From assembly GCA_038214135.1 (NCBI GenBank), contig JBBQSD010000194.1:1-8869 (forward strand): 8,869 nt of DNA, given 5' to 3'. Below the pieces are notes generated by a model. The model was not told the DNA's origin. It saw only the letters and a program-made list of their open reading frames with translations, and searched no databases. This document shows positions 1 through 5,979 of this stretch, piece by piece. The stretch comes from JANLSE01 sp038214135 (GTDB taxonomy: Bacteria; Chloroflexota; Chloroflexia; Chloroflexales; Roseiflexaceae). A program made the translations under genes and the position numbers. Each line of letters opens with the position of its first letter. Position 1 is the stretch's first letter.

Positions 1-195
1 ACCCCCCTTTGAGGGACGTTGCGCATGCCCTGGGGTGAGCGCCCGGGATGTGCAGCTGGCGCAGCCGAACGGTGGATTGGTGGGCACTGGCGCAAGAAAG
101 ACGGAGCGGGTGCCACGAGCGCGGCGGGCATGCCACGACGCTTGAATGGGCCATGGTGCTGATTCTAACCAAAAAAAGGCAGGCATACGAGCGGG
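1..195. other. GC-rich left edge, no gene assigned
   Basis: This stretch is more GC-rich than the following gene. On the + strand one frame is open from position 2 to a TGA at 143-145 (47 codons), so the tail of a gene entering from the left cannot be excluded. The peptide, rich in Arg, Ala and Pro, resembles nothing I recognise. A minus-strand frame is also open to the edge, which suggests that the open frames simply reflect high GC. Short self-complementary words (GCATGCC near 23 and 128, GGCAC/GTGCC near 85-115) would allow folding, but I recognise no known RNA family. Confidence 0.3.
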
Positions 196-201
196 TATAA
201 T
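196..201 (+). promoter_or_regulatory. Candidate -10 box of the dehydratase gene
   Basis: A perfect TATAAT lies 16 bases before the chosen start of the dehydratase gene. No convincing -35 hexamer is found 16-19 bases upstream; that area is an A-tract at 171-177. Transcription would begin near 208, leaving a very short leader. This supports starting the gene at 218 or 230 rather than at the upstream ATG at 146, which would lie ahead of this promoter. Confidence 0.3.
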
Positions 202-217
202 CGGGGGATTATTGCGT

Positions 218-1180
218 ATGCGAGGGAATATGGATCTGGTGCAGGCGGTTATTGAGGCAGAGCAGCGTATTCGGCCATATGTGCGTGAAACGCCATTGGA
301 TTATTCGGCATTTCTGAGTTCGCTGACTGGTGTTGAGGTGTTGCTGAAGCTCGAAAACACGCAGCATACTGGTTCGTTTAAGGTGCGTGGGGCGTTGCAT
401 GCGCTGCTGTGCCTAGACCCTGCGCAGCGTGAGCGTGGGATTGTGGCGGCTTCTTCGGGCAATCATGGGATGGCAATGGCGTTTGGGATGCGCGCATTGG
501 GGGTGACTGGGGTTGTGTTTGTTCCAGAGGATGCCTCGCCAACCAAGGTTGCGGCTATTCGGGCATTGGGTGCTGAGGTGTACCAATATGGCGACGATTG
601 CCTGGTGGCTGAGGTGGCAGCCCGCCGATATGCTGTTGAGCAGGGGATGAGCTATATATCGCCATATAACGATCTGCGGGTGGTGGCGGGGCAGGGCACG
701 CTGGGGGTTGAGTTGGTGCGGCAGGCTGAGGATGTGGATGCGGTGTTTGTGGCGGTTGGTGGCGGTGGGTTGGTGAGCGGTGTGGCGAGCTATGTGAAAA
801 CACACTGGCCGCATGTGCTGGTGATTGGATGCCAACCAGCGCGTTCTGCTGTGATGTTTGAGTCGCTACGGGCTGGCAGGATTGTGGAACTGGCCGATGA
901 ACCGACGCTTTCTGATGGCACGGCAGGTGGAATAGAGCCAGACGCAATTACGTTTGAGTTGTGCCAGCAACTGGTTGATCGGTTTGTGCTTGTTTCAGAG
1001 GAGGAGATTGCTGCAGCGATGCGGCTTGCTATCGATGCACAGCATACGTTGATTGAGGGAGCGGCGGGTGTGGCATTGGCGGCGTTCCTGCGCTGTGCGG
1101 AGGAGTTTCGTGGTAGGCGTGTTGTGGTGGTGCTGTGTGGGGCAAATGTGAGTGCGGCTACGCTGAAATTGGTACTCTAG
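218..1180 (+). CDS. Threonine/serine dehydratase-like PLP enzyme (fold type II)
   Basis: Probable cytoplasmic ammonia-lyase that converts threonine (or serine) to a 2-keto acid plus ammonia. With the start at 218 the protein has 320 residues, the usual size for the short catabolic type. It has no C-terminal regulatory ACT domain, unlike biosynthetic IlvA. Visible motifs are the PLP lysine in SFKVRGA (Lys55), the phosphate-contacting SSGNHG (79-84), the glycine loop GGGGL (181-185) and CGAN near the C-terminus (307-310), which contacts the pyridine ring. The start is uncertain: ATG at 218 has GGGGGA nine bases upstream, ATG at 230 (MDLVQ) is also possible, and the 146 ATG adds an unlikely tail and precedes a TATAAT. 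It stands alone on this strand and converges on the phosphatase gene, 26 bp away, with no visible terminator between. Family is secure; the exact substrate (threonine, serine, a hydroxy-amino acid) is not. Confidence 0.87.
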   Translation: MRGNMDLVQAVIEAEQRIRPYVRETPLDYSAFLSSLTGVEVLLKLENTQHTGSFKVRGALHALLCLDPAQRERGIVAASSGNHGMAMAFGMRALGVTGVVFVPEDASPTKVAAIRALGAEVYQYGDDCLVAEVAARRYAVEQGMSYISPYNDLRVVAGQGTLGVELVRQAEDVDAVFVAVGGGGLVSGVASYVKTHWPHVLVIGCQPARSAVMFESLRAGRIVELADEPTLSDGTAGGIEPDAITFELCQQLVDRFVLVSEEEIAAAMRLAIDAQHTLIEGAAGVALAAFLRCAEEFRGRRVVVVLCGANVSAATLKLVL

Positions 1181-1206
1181 AGTAAAAGAGGCGGGAGACA
1201 TACGAG

Positions 1207-1956
1207 TCAGAGTTGTGTTAGCCGTTGGCGGAGCAGATCGATCTCTGCAATGGTGAGGCCAGCGGTGGTAAGGTAGCTGATCGGGCTATCATAGCGATCG
1301 CGGAGGAGTTGGAGTGTGGCGTGCATATATTCTGGCCGAGTATACAGCAGCCTTCCCACGTACTGTTGGCGTTCTGGTTGATCGGCAAAGCGGGCCAGGA
1401 TTTCGTTGTGGATGGATGCCAGGTTTTGGTCGCTGAGTGCATAATCGGCGATGATTGTTTGATCGGGGACACCGGCGATTGCGAGTAAAAACATGGCGAT
1501 CAGCCCTGTTCGATCTTTGCCAGCATGGCAATGGAACACCACCACGCCCGGATCGGCATTGGCAATTGTGCGGAGCGTTGCGACGATCCGATCCTGGGAT
1601 TGAGCAAGTGTTGTTTCATAGACTTCGACAAGTGAGCGCGCAGCATCGATCCAGGAGGCCTTGCTGGTATCCTGATCGTGGAACAGCGGAATCCGGTGAT
1701 ATGCGACACCAGTGGTTGATTCCGCGAAGGGATGCGGCTCAATATGTATCTCGCCTGGCGAGCGCAGATCAATGATTGTGCGCACACCATACTCGATCAG
1801 CGCACTACAACCGGCGGGACTCAGGCGTGTGAGCGTATCGCCGCGTAGCACTGCACCCCAACGAGTGACGCTGCCATCGGCAGTTTGGTAGCCACCGAGA
1901 TCACGAATATTCAAGCACGCATCCCACTGTAGGGTGCGGTATGGAGGTTCCGCCAT
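1207..1956 (-). CDS. Atypical tyrosine/dual-specificity phosphatase (Y_phosphatase3 type)
   Basis: Protein of 249 residues with the Cys-based phosphatase signature HCHAGKDRTG: His142, nucleophile Cys143 and phosphate-binding Arg149. The Lys-Asp inside the P-loop (GKDRTG) and the N-terminal NIRDLGG motif (16-22) are typical of the bacterial MptpB/IphP-like family, whose members act on phosphotyrosine and in some cases phosphoinositides. No signal peptide or membrane segment is seen, so it is probably cytoplasmic. The length matches the family. A good GAGGAG ribosome binding site lies six bases before the ATG. It is the last gene of the minus-strand series, 15 bp after the 74-residue unknown, so the two are probably co-transcribed. 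The substrate cannot be read from the sequence. Confidence 0.9.
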   Translation of the reverse strand: MAEPPYRTLQWDACLNIRDLGGYQTADGSVTRWGAVLRGDTLTRLSPAGCSALIEYGVRTIIDLRSPGEIHIEPHPFAESTTGVAYHRIPLFHDQDTSKASWIDAARSLVEVYETTLAQSQDRIVATLRTIANADPGVVVFHCHAGKDRTGLIAMFLLAIAGVPDQTIIADYALSDQNLASIHNEILARFADQPERQQYVGRLLYTRPEYMHATLQLLRDRYDSPISYLTTAGLTIAEIDLLRQRLTQL

Positions 1957-1971
1957 GGATTGCTCCTCGGC

Positions 1972-2196
1972 CTATACTGGTTTCTCATCGACCTGATTGC
2001 TGACCAGCCATTTTGCCAGGGCATCGCGGGCGGCAAGGGCGGTGAGCCCCATACTGTGCGGTATCTGTGGATGATCCAACAACTGACCGTGGAATTTCTT
2101 GCCGACCTGCCACACAAATGCTGCATAATCTGAGCCGTTGTGTGTAAAGCGGTAGATCTGTCCTTGGCGTGAGATACGCCGATAGCGTCGTTCCAT
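1972..2196 (-). CDS. Small protein of unknown function (74 aa)
   Basis: I do not recognise this gene. The 74-residue product starts with a basic stretch (MERRYRR), continues with alternating residues that suggest three short beta strands (about residues 9-40, including YRFTHNGSDYAAFVW), and ends in a probable helix (TALAARDALAKWLVSN). No signal peptide, cysteine pair or metal motif is seen. ATG at 2196 is preferred over the in-frame GTG at 2202, because the AAAGAG ribosome binding site sits eight bases before the ATG but only two before the GTG. It lies 15 bp upstream of the phosphatase gene on the same strand, so it is likely to be co-expressed. Support for coding is its position, binding site and folded-looking composition. 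Confidence 0.65.
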   Translation of the reverse strand: MERRYRRISRQGQIYRFTHNGSDYAAFVWQVGKKFHGQLLDHPQIPHSMGLTALAARDALAKWLVSNQVDEKPV

Positions 2197-2217
2197 GGGC
2201 ACAACTCTTTTCTACGA

Positions 2218-2277
2218 TCAACTAGCCGATGCCAGTTCAACCACTTTGAGGGCGGCAGCCATACAATCAACGACCAC
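2218..2277 (-). CDS. Possible 19-codon small ORF
   Basis: In the gap between the MazG-like gene and the 74-residue gene, a GTG at 2277 is preceded at six bases by AGAGGAT, a good ribosome binding site. It opens a 19-codon frame encoding MVVDCMAAALKVVELASAS-like residues (GTG-GTC-GTT at the start), an amphipathic helix-like peptide. It stops 21 bp before the next start, which matches the spacing of this gene series. The frame remains open for some way upstream of the GTG, so the peptide could also be the remnant of a longer product. It is too short to judge by composition alone. Confidence 0.3.
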   Translation of the reverse strand: MVVDCMAAALKVVELASAS

Positions 2278-2359
2278 CTTTTTATCCTCTGGGCGTGATG
2301 TGAGCGTACTTTGCAGTGTAGCACAGTTCGGCGCTTGGCGTATGCGATACGAGCGATAT

Positions 2360-2378
2360 GGGTGTCTGCGATACACCC
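2360..2378 (-). other. Small hairpin after the MazG-like gene
   Basis: Directly after the stop codon of the MazG-like gene, reading on the minus strand, GGGTGT and ACACCC form a 6-bp stem around a 7-base loop. No T-run follows, so it is not a standard intrinsic terminator. It could protect the 3' end of an upstream mRNA segment or be incidental. Confidence 0.3.
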
Positions 2379-2705
2379 CTACAGATCAATACGATCACGG
2401 CTGGCTTGTTCACTAAAACCATTTGGGTAGCGATTGCTGAGTTTGGCGATATTCCGCTTGGCAACATCGCTAAGTGGCACGCCCAATGCATTCGCAGCGA
2501 GTGCTGTATACCAGAGCAGATCGCCAAGCTCCTTGAGTAACTCTTCCTGATCGAGTGTATGGCCATGGAAGCGGAGCTTCTTGACACTATCGGCGAACTC
2601 ACCGGCCTCACCGGATAGACCAAGGGCCGCATTGAGCAGCCGTTCTTCCGCTGGTAGATCCCGTGCGGTCCGTAATGCCAGGCGTTGATATTCATCAAGG
2701 TTCAT
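2379..2705 (-). CDS. MazG-like nucleotide pyrophosphohydrolase
   Basis: Compact all-helical protein of 108 residues, typical of single-domain MazG-like NTP pyrophosphohydrolases, which cleave (d)NTPs to monophosphate and pyrophosphate and often remove non-canonical or surplus nucleotides. The Mg-binding pattern is clear: E33-A-G-E36 followed by a lysine-containing helix (VKK, 41-43) and then E59-L-G-D62 in KELGDLLWY. The C-terminal RYPNGFSE (92-99) is also common in this family. The ATG at 2705 is chosen because CAGGAG lies seven bases ahead of it; the longer open frame upstream only reads through the SDR gene. The stop codon of the SDR gene is 16 bp upstream, so the two genes probably share a transcript. 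Confidence 0.85.
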   Translation of the reverse strand: MNLDEYQRLALRTARDLPAEERLLNAALGLSGEAGEFADSVKKLRFHGHTLDQEELLKELGDLLWYTALAANALGVPLSDVAKRNIAKLSNRYPNGFSEQASRDRIDL

Positions 2706-2721
2706 CCCAATACTCCTGAGC

Positions 2722-3492
2722 TTAGGCCGCCAGCCAACCACCATCAACGGCCAAGATCTGGCCTGTAACCCAGGCAGCGGCTGGTGATGCAAGAAACAGT
2801 GCAGCCCCGACCACATCCGCGGGTGTGCCGATACGCTTGATGGCCATGCGATCAAGCATGCGATCAACATATGCCTGATTGGCGAGACGGGTGGCCATGA
2901 GTTCGGTTGCGAGTGGGCCGGGTGAAATGCCATTGACTCGGACGCCCTGCGAACCCCATTCTAATGCCAGTGAGCGGGTTAGATTGATCACGCCTGCTTT
3001 ACTTGCGTTGTATGCAACTGCCTGATGCACATAACTACCAACGTGGCCATGGATCGAGCAGATATTGATGATCGCGCCAGAACCCTGATGCAGCATGATC
3101 GTTCCCGCAGCCTGGCAACACAGGAATGTGCCCGTTAGGTTCGTACCAATAATACGATTCCATTCATCGATATGCAGATCTGCGGCTGGTTTCGGAATAT
3201 TCACACCAGCATTGTTGATCAGAATATCCAATCCACCAAACCTAGCCAGTGTGGCGGCGCATAGTTCCTGGGTTTGCTGTGGATCACTGATATCGCAGGG
3301 ATGCGCGAGCGCCTCGCCGCCCTGAGCGATGATACGATCCCTGGTGGCCTGGGCGGTGGCTGGATCGATATCGGCGACGACAATGCGTGCGCCAGCCTGG
3401 CTGAATGCCTCGGCCAATGTGGCTCCTAAGCCGCGCCCGCTACCGGTGATGAGGGCGATCTTGTTTGTTATGTCGAATGGTGATTGGGGCAT
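2722..3492 (-). CDS. Short-chain dehydrogenase/reductase (SDR, classical)
   Basis: Cytoplasmic NAD(P)-dependent oxidoreductase of 256 residues, the standard length for classical SDRs. All hallmarks are present: cofactor loop TGSGRGLG (16-23), NNAG (93-96), catalytic Asn118, Ser146, Tyr161 and Lys165 (YNASK), then the SPGP motif (190-193) and a typical C-terminal VTGQILAVDGG. Asp41 at the end of the second strand (VVADID) favours NAD over NADP. The ATG at 3492 is chosen because MPQSPFDITNKIALITG is the usual N-terminus; the frame extends upstream only through a hairpin and repeat region. Its upstream neighbour on the strand is a BKACE enzyme, which suggests (inference) that it oxidises a 3-hydroxy acid to the 3-keto substrate of that enzyme. 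The true substrate is unknown. Confidence 0.92.
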   Translation of the reverse strand: MPQSPFDITNKIALITGSGRGLGATLAEAFSQAGARIVVADIDPATAQATRDRIIAQGGEALAHPCDISDPQQTQELCAATLARFGGLDILINNAGVNIPKPAADLHIDEWNRIIGTNLTGTFLCCQAAGTIMLHQGSGAIINICSIHGHVGSYVHQAVAYNASKAGVINLTRSLALEWGSQGVRVNGISPGPLATELMATRLANQAYVDRMLDRMAIKRIGTPADVVGAALFLASPAAAWVTGQILAVDGGWLAA

Positions 3493-3513
3493 CGTGGTAC
3501 TTTCTGATTCATT

Positions 3514-3535
3514 CTGGTGCGCTGCGGCGCACCAG
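3514..3535. other. Perfect 9-bp hairpin in the SDR leader
   Basis: CTGGTGCGC and GCGCACCAG form a perfect 9-bp stem around TGCG. On the minus strand the hairpin begins right after a run of seven T and ends 22 bases before the SDR start codon. It leaves the weak ribosome binding site (AGAAAG) free. It may be part of a dispersed repeat or a leader element; it lacks a following T-run on either strand. Confidence 0.6.
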
Positions 3536-3566
3536 AAAAAAAGAATCTTGGGGGCTGCGCCCCCAA
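3536..3566 (-). terminator. Possible intrinsic terminator after the BKACE gene
   Basis: On the minus strand, an 8-bp GC-rich stem (TTGGGGGC / GCCCCCAA, 3548-3566, three-base loop) is followed by GATTC and then seven T (3536-3542). The five-base gap before the T-run weakens it as a terminator. It lies 85 bp downstream of the BKACE stop and 44 bp upstream of the SDR start, so it could end BKACE transcripts or attenuate read-through into the SDR gene. The stem is part of the first copy of a direct repeat. Confidence 0.4.
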
Positions 3567-3650
3567 ACCCTGCTGAACTGGGCATTTCTCCCGACAGATC
3601 CTAGAAAGAATCTTGGGACTGCGCCATCAAACCTCTGCTGAACTGGGCAT
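3541..3650. repeat. Two imperfect 45-bp direct repeats
   Basis: Copy 1 is 3541-3585 and copy 2 is 3606-3650, separated by 20 bp. Both begin AAGAATCTTGGG, share CTGCGCC and AAACC in the middle, and end with a 15-base identical block TGCTGAACTGGGCAT. Differences are confined to the middle, where copy 1 forms a perfect GC stem and copy 2 has lost it (GGG-A / ATC). Copy 2 ends exactly one base before the BKACE stop codon. This looks like a REP-like intergenic element, one copy intact and one decayed. Confidence 0.75.
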
Positions 3651-4520
3651 CTATACTGATGGAATCTGGCCTGGTTCGCGGCCACGCAACCCTAACATTG
3701 CGCGAGCTTCATCGGGTGATGCTGGGTGGCGTTCGAGTTCGCAGGCGATTCGCACCGTTCGAGCAACGAGGCGAGCATTCGTTTCGACCAATTCGCCACG
3801 CCGATAGTAGACGTTATCCTCCATGCCGACGCGCACATGCAAGCCCATGGCTAATGCCATTGTTGTGATCGGTAGTTGGGTGCGGCCCATAGAACTGACA
3901 TTAGCAATGGTGCCTTGCGGCAAACGTTCGATCATGCCCATCAGGTTTCGTGGTGTGCCACGTAGCCCGCCTTGAGTTGGTGTGTGCAACACGCAATTAA
4001 GTATATATGGCGGCGTGAGCAAGCCTGCGGCAATCAGGTGTTCGGCTTCTTCGATCATTGCTTCGTTATAGGCTTCTAGTTCTGGTTTCACGCTACGAGC
4101 GGCCATCTCACGAGCAAAGCGTTCGATATCGGAGCGATGATTACTGAAGAAGACCTGCTGGCCACGAATGAAGAAATTGAGCAGGCCAAGATTGAGCGAA
4201 CACATTTCTGGCGCAAGCAGCACCGTATTCAGTCGCTCTTCTACTGTGAGCGTCGGGCTGCCACCAGTTGTGAGTTGAATGATCGCATCCGTCTTGGCAC
4301 ACAGACGTTCGTGGATCGTTCGATATATTTCCCGATCCATGGTATTGCTGCCATCCGGCTGACGGGCATGGACGTGCAGAATGGCAGCTCCCTCGCGCCA
4401 TGCGGCAATTCCCTGAGCGACAATTTCATCTGGTTGTTCGGGCAGGTGTGGATTCGCTTCTTTCCCATGAATTCCGCCTGTTAGGGCACATGTGATGATA
4501 ACCTTGTCCTGCTGGTTCAT
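3651..4520 (-). CDS. Beta-keto acid cleavage enzyme (BKACE, DUF849)
   Basis: TIM-barrel, zinc-dependent enzyme of 289 residues. Characterised members (Kce, dehydrocarnitine cleavage enzyme) condense a beta-keto acid with acetyl-CoA and cleave it to acetoacetate plus a new CoA thioester. Visible features: strand 1 with TCALTGG (10-16), zinc ligands in HVHAR (His49, His51) and Glu234 in GMEDN, TTGGS (84-88), the PExE motif (Glu147/Glu149) and Arg230 near the zinc glutamate. The ATG at 4520 with GGAG seven bases upstream is preferred over an in-frame TTG at 4526. Substrate class cannot be assigned from residues alone. The SDR gene follows after a hairpin-bearing spacer. The GNAT pseudogene is divergent, 57 bp away. 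Confidence 0.92.
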   Translation of the reverse strand: MNQQDKVIITCALTGGIHGKEANPHLPEQPDEIVAQGIAAWREGAAILHVHARQPDGSNTMDREIYRTIHERLCAKTDAIIQLTTGGSPTLTVEERLNTVLLAPEMCSLNLGLLNFFIRGQQVFFSNHRSDIERFAREMAARSVKPELEAYNEAMIEEAEHLIAAGLLTPPYILNCVLHTPTQGGLRGTPRNLMGMIERLPQGTIANVSSMGRTQLPITTMALAMGLHVRVGMEDNVYYRRGELVETNARLVARTVRIACELERHPASPDEARAMLGLRGREPGQIPSV

Positions 4521-4577
4521 AAACAATCTCCGATCCTCTACGGCTCACGCCTGAAAGCTGGAAACTATCCGCAGATT

Positions 4578-4874
4578 ATGCAGATTGACAGCCTGGTGTG
4601 ATTGGGCGTATTGTTGCGCTGCCTGCCACATACTACCATGCCCACTGTGGGTTCGGCATCTTTTTTGAAGCCAAGGTTGCGCGGACTAGCCGACTTTCTC
4701 GAACGACTTGACCCACGAAGCGAGGGGCTGTGGTTGGCATTCGATGGCGATCTGGTGATTGGTTCGGTTGCGATTGTCCGCGATGATCAGAGAGCTACCC
4801 GGCTGCGCTGGTTTATTGTTGATCCTGCCAAGATGATTTACGGTTTACTGCCGCTGAAGCCACGGTATTTCTGA
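4578..4874 (+). pseudogene. GNAT N-acetyltransferase remnant
   Basis: Pieces of one GNAT protein appear in different frames. From ATG 4578 (MQI) the frame breaks near 4586. From 4589 the frame reads QPGVIGRIVAL, then TYYHAHCGFGIFFEAKVAR, up to about 4684. The next piece lies one frame over, from 4683: GLADFLERLDPRSEGLWLAF, then GDLVIGSVAIV and LRWFIVDPA, up to about 4829. These match the usual order of a GNAT domain up to strand 4. The acetyl-CoA loop (Q/RxxGxG/A) that should follow VDPA is missing and is replaced by KMIYGLLPL and a stop at 4872-4874. The adjacent bases in the first frame (from 4835, TAAEATVFLNQTMG) may be the leftover C-terminal end after an internal deletion; this last point is weak. 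The longest intact frame could express at most a non-functional fragment of about 90 residues from TTG 4602. Confidence 0.75.
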
Positions 4875-4894
4875 ATCAAACAATGGGGAATTCT

Positions 4895-5785
4895 ATGAAA
4901 CAGATGCCTCGCATTCAACTGTTCGCGATCCTCTTCCTCATTACGCTTACAGCAGCGATGTGCGCTCCGCAGGCAACAGCCCCGCTTCCGCCTGCCCAAA
5001 CATCTATCAAACCAACTGCCACAACCATTGTTCAGCCTACCTCCATGCCGATCAGGGCTACCGCAACCATTGCTCAACCAACTCTGACAGCAACTGAACC
5101 CCCTATTGAACCCACGCTCACACCAATCCTGGACACAGCTATTCCGACTGCTGGCCGATTGGCTGCTCAGGTGGTGGCCTTCAAAACAGCCGATGGCGCA
5201 ACGATCAGCGCGGAATTGTATGGGGCGGGCGATACAGCGGTGATCTTTTCGGTGATGGGCAATTGTAAACAAGGATGGACAGAAGTAGCGCAGGCAGCAG
5301 CGGCACAGGGCCTGCTGGCAATGACCTATCAGTGGCGCGGATGCACAACAGACCCCAACAATGAGACGTTGCTCAAACAATTTGTGGAAGATACCCGTGG
5401 CGCGATTGCCTTCGCCCGTTCACACGGTGCGCAAAGGATTATCCTGGTTGGCGCAAGCCTGGGTGGCTGCGCATCCGCGAAACTATCTGGCGAAGATGGT
5501 GTGATTGGCCTTGTAGCCGTAGCTTCGCCAGATGAAATCAAGCAATGGAATTTTCGGATTGATGCCGCCGATGTTGCCACCACCATTCCCAAGCTGTTCA
5601 TCACCGCTGAGAACGACTCAGTTGTACCAGCCACAGCAACACGAGCGCTCCATGATCTGGCCGCCGAACCGAAAGAATGGCAGACCTACCCTGGCACAGC
5701 GCATGGCACAGATCTATTTGCCACACAATTCGGCCCGGCGGTATCCGAACGCATTCTGAAGTTCCTGCTGGATACAGCTACATAG
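4895..5785 (+). CDS. Exported alpha/beta hydrolase, possible lipoprotein
   Basis: Protein of 296 residues from ATG 4895, chosen because GGGGA lies five bases upstream; ATG 4883 is in frame but without a binding site. Residues 1-25 form a signal peptide (KQMPR, then a hydrophobic stretch ending LTAAM-Cys23). The Cys suggests lipid attachment, but Met at -1 departs from the usual lipobox. A Thr/Pro-rich linker (about 24-85) should hold the enzyme away from the membrane. The hydrolase domain follows: nucleophile Ser188 in GASLGG, acid Asp241 (ENDSVVP) and His270 (TAHGTD), all in the expected order for a dienelactone-hydrolase-like fold. The acceptor or ester cleaved is unknown. A stable hairpin follows the stop codon. 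No co-directional intact neighbour is present. Confidence 0.87.
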   Translation: MKQMPRIQLFAILFLITLTAAMCAPQATAPLPPAQTSIKPTATTIVQPTSMPIRATATIAQPTLTATEPPIEPTLTPILDTAIPTAGRLAAQVVAFKTADGATISAELYGAGDTAVIFSVMGNCKQGWTEVAQAAAAQGLLAMTYQWRGCTTDPNNETLLKQFVEDTRGAIAFARSHGAQRIILVGASLGGCASAKLSGEDGVIGLVAVASPDEIKQWNFRIDAADVATTIPKLFITAENDSVVPATATRALHDLAAEPKEWQTYPGTAHGTDLFATQFGPAVSERILKFLLDTAT

Positions 5786-5788
5786 CCC

Positions 5789-5825
5789 AAAAAACGCCGG
5801 CCCAGATCTTCGGATCTGGGCCAGC
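5789..5825 (-). terminator. Strong hairpin terminator, possibly bidirectional
   Basis: GGCCCAGATC (5799-5808) and GATCTGGGCC (5813-5822) form a perfect 10-bp stem. On the + strand the loop is TTCG closed by C-G, the exceptionally stable cUUCGg tetraloop. On the minus strand the stem is followed by GGCG and six T (5794-5789), the classic intrinsic terminator layout for transcripts coming from the recombinase gene. For the hydrolase (+), the hairpin starts 13 bases after the stop codon but lacks a T-run, so its role there may be weaker or limited to 3' end protection. Confidence 0.75.
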
Positions 5826-5979
5826 ATAAGGTAAGATCATACAAAAACAAGTAAACATTAAGCAACGTGCAACTTGTTTGTTCCTTTGTTACTGAACAAG
5901 AGAACAGGAAGCGAATATACACTTGCTCTCTCTACAAGAAAGATATGGCGGGAAGGGTGGGATGTTCCCACGGTATACC
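5826..5979. other. AT-rich spacer between convergent genes, with inverted repeats
   Basis: No gene is seen here. It holds TTGTTC (5878-5883) facing GAACAA (5894-5899) across 10 bases, also readable as CTTGTT/AACAAG, and a short hairpin GTGGGA-TGT-TCCCAC (5957-5971) immediately beyond the recombinase stop codon. Composition is clearly more AT-rich than the flanks. The spacer lies where chromosomal-type genes give way to the recombinase, so it is the best place in this window for an element end or attachment site. No core sequence can be identified without the other end. Confidence 0.4.

Noticed and set aside
413..947. Long minus-strand open frames across the dehydratase gene
   Set aside because: They lie antisense to a gene with complete PLP-enzyme motifs, are rich in His, Pro and Ser as expected of reverse frames, and have no recognisable domain.
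1181..1206. Terminator between the convergent dehydratase and phosphatase genes
   Set aside because: The 26-bp gap holds no stem and no T-run on either strand.
2706..2933. N-terminal extension of the MazG-like protein
   Set aside because: It would overlap the SDR gene for more than 200 bases; the ATG at 2705 has a good ribosome binding site and the family length.
3493..3585. N-terminal extension of the SDR to an upstream start at 3585
   Set aside because: The extra residues are a translation of the hairpin and repeat element, and the SDR family normally begins at the MPQSPFD start.
3541..3650. Possible CRISPR array
   Set aside because: Only two imperfect 45-bp units with one 20-bp spacer and no Cas genes; the internal stem pattern fits a REP-like element.
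4585..4614. Consensus TTGACA followed by TATTGT as a + strand promoter
   Set aside because: The bases belong to the GNAT reading frame, the -10 is poor, and a promoter here would start transcription inside the pseudogene. Probably chance.
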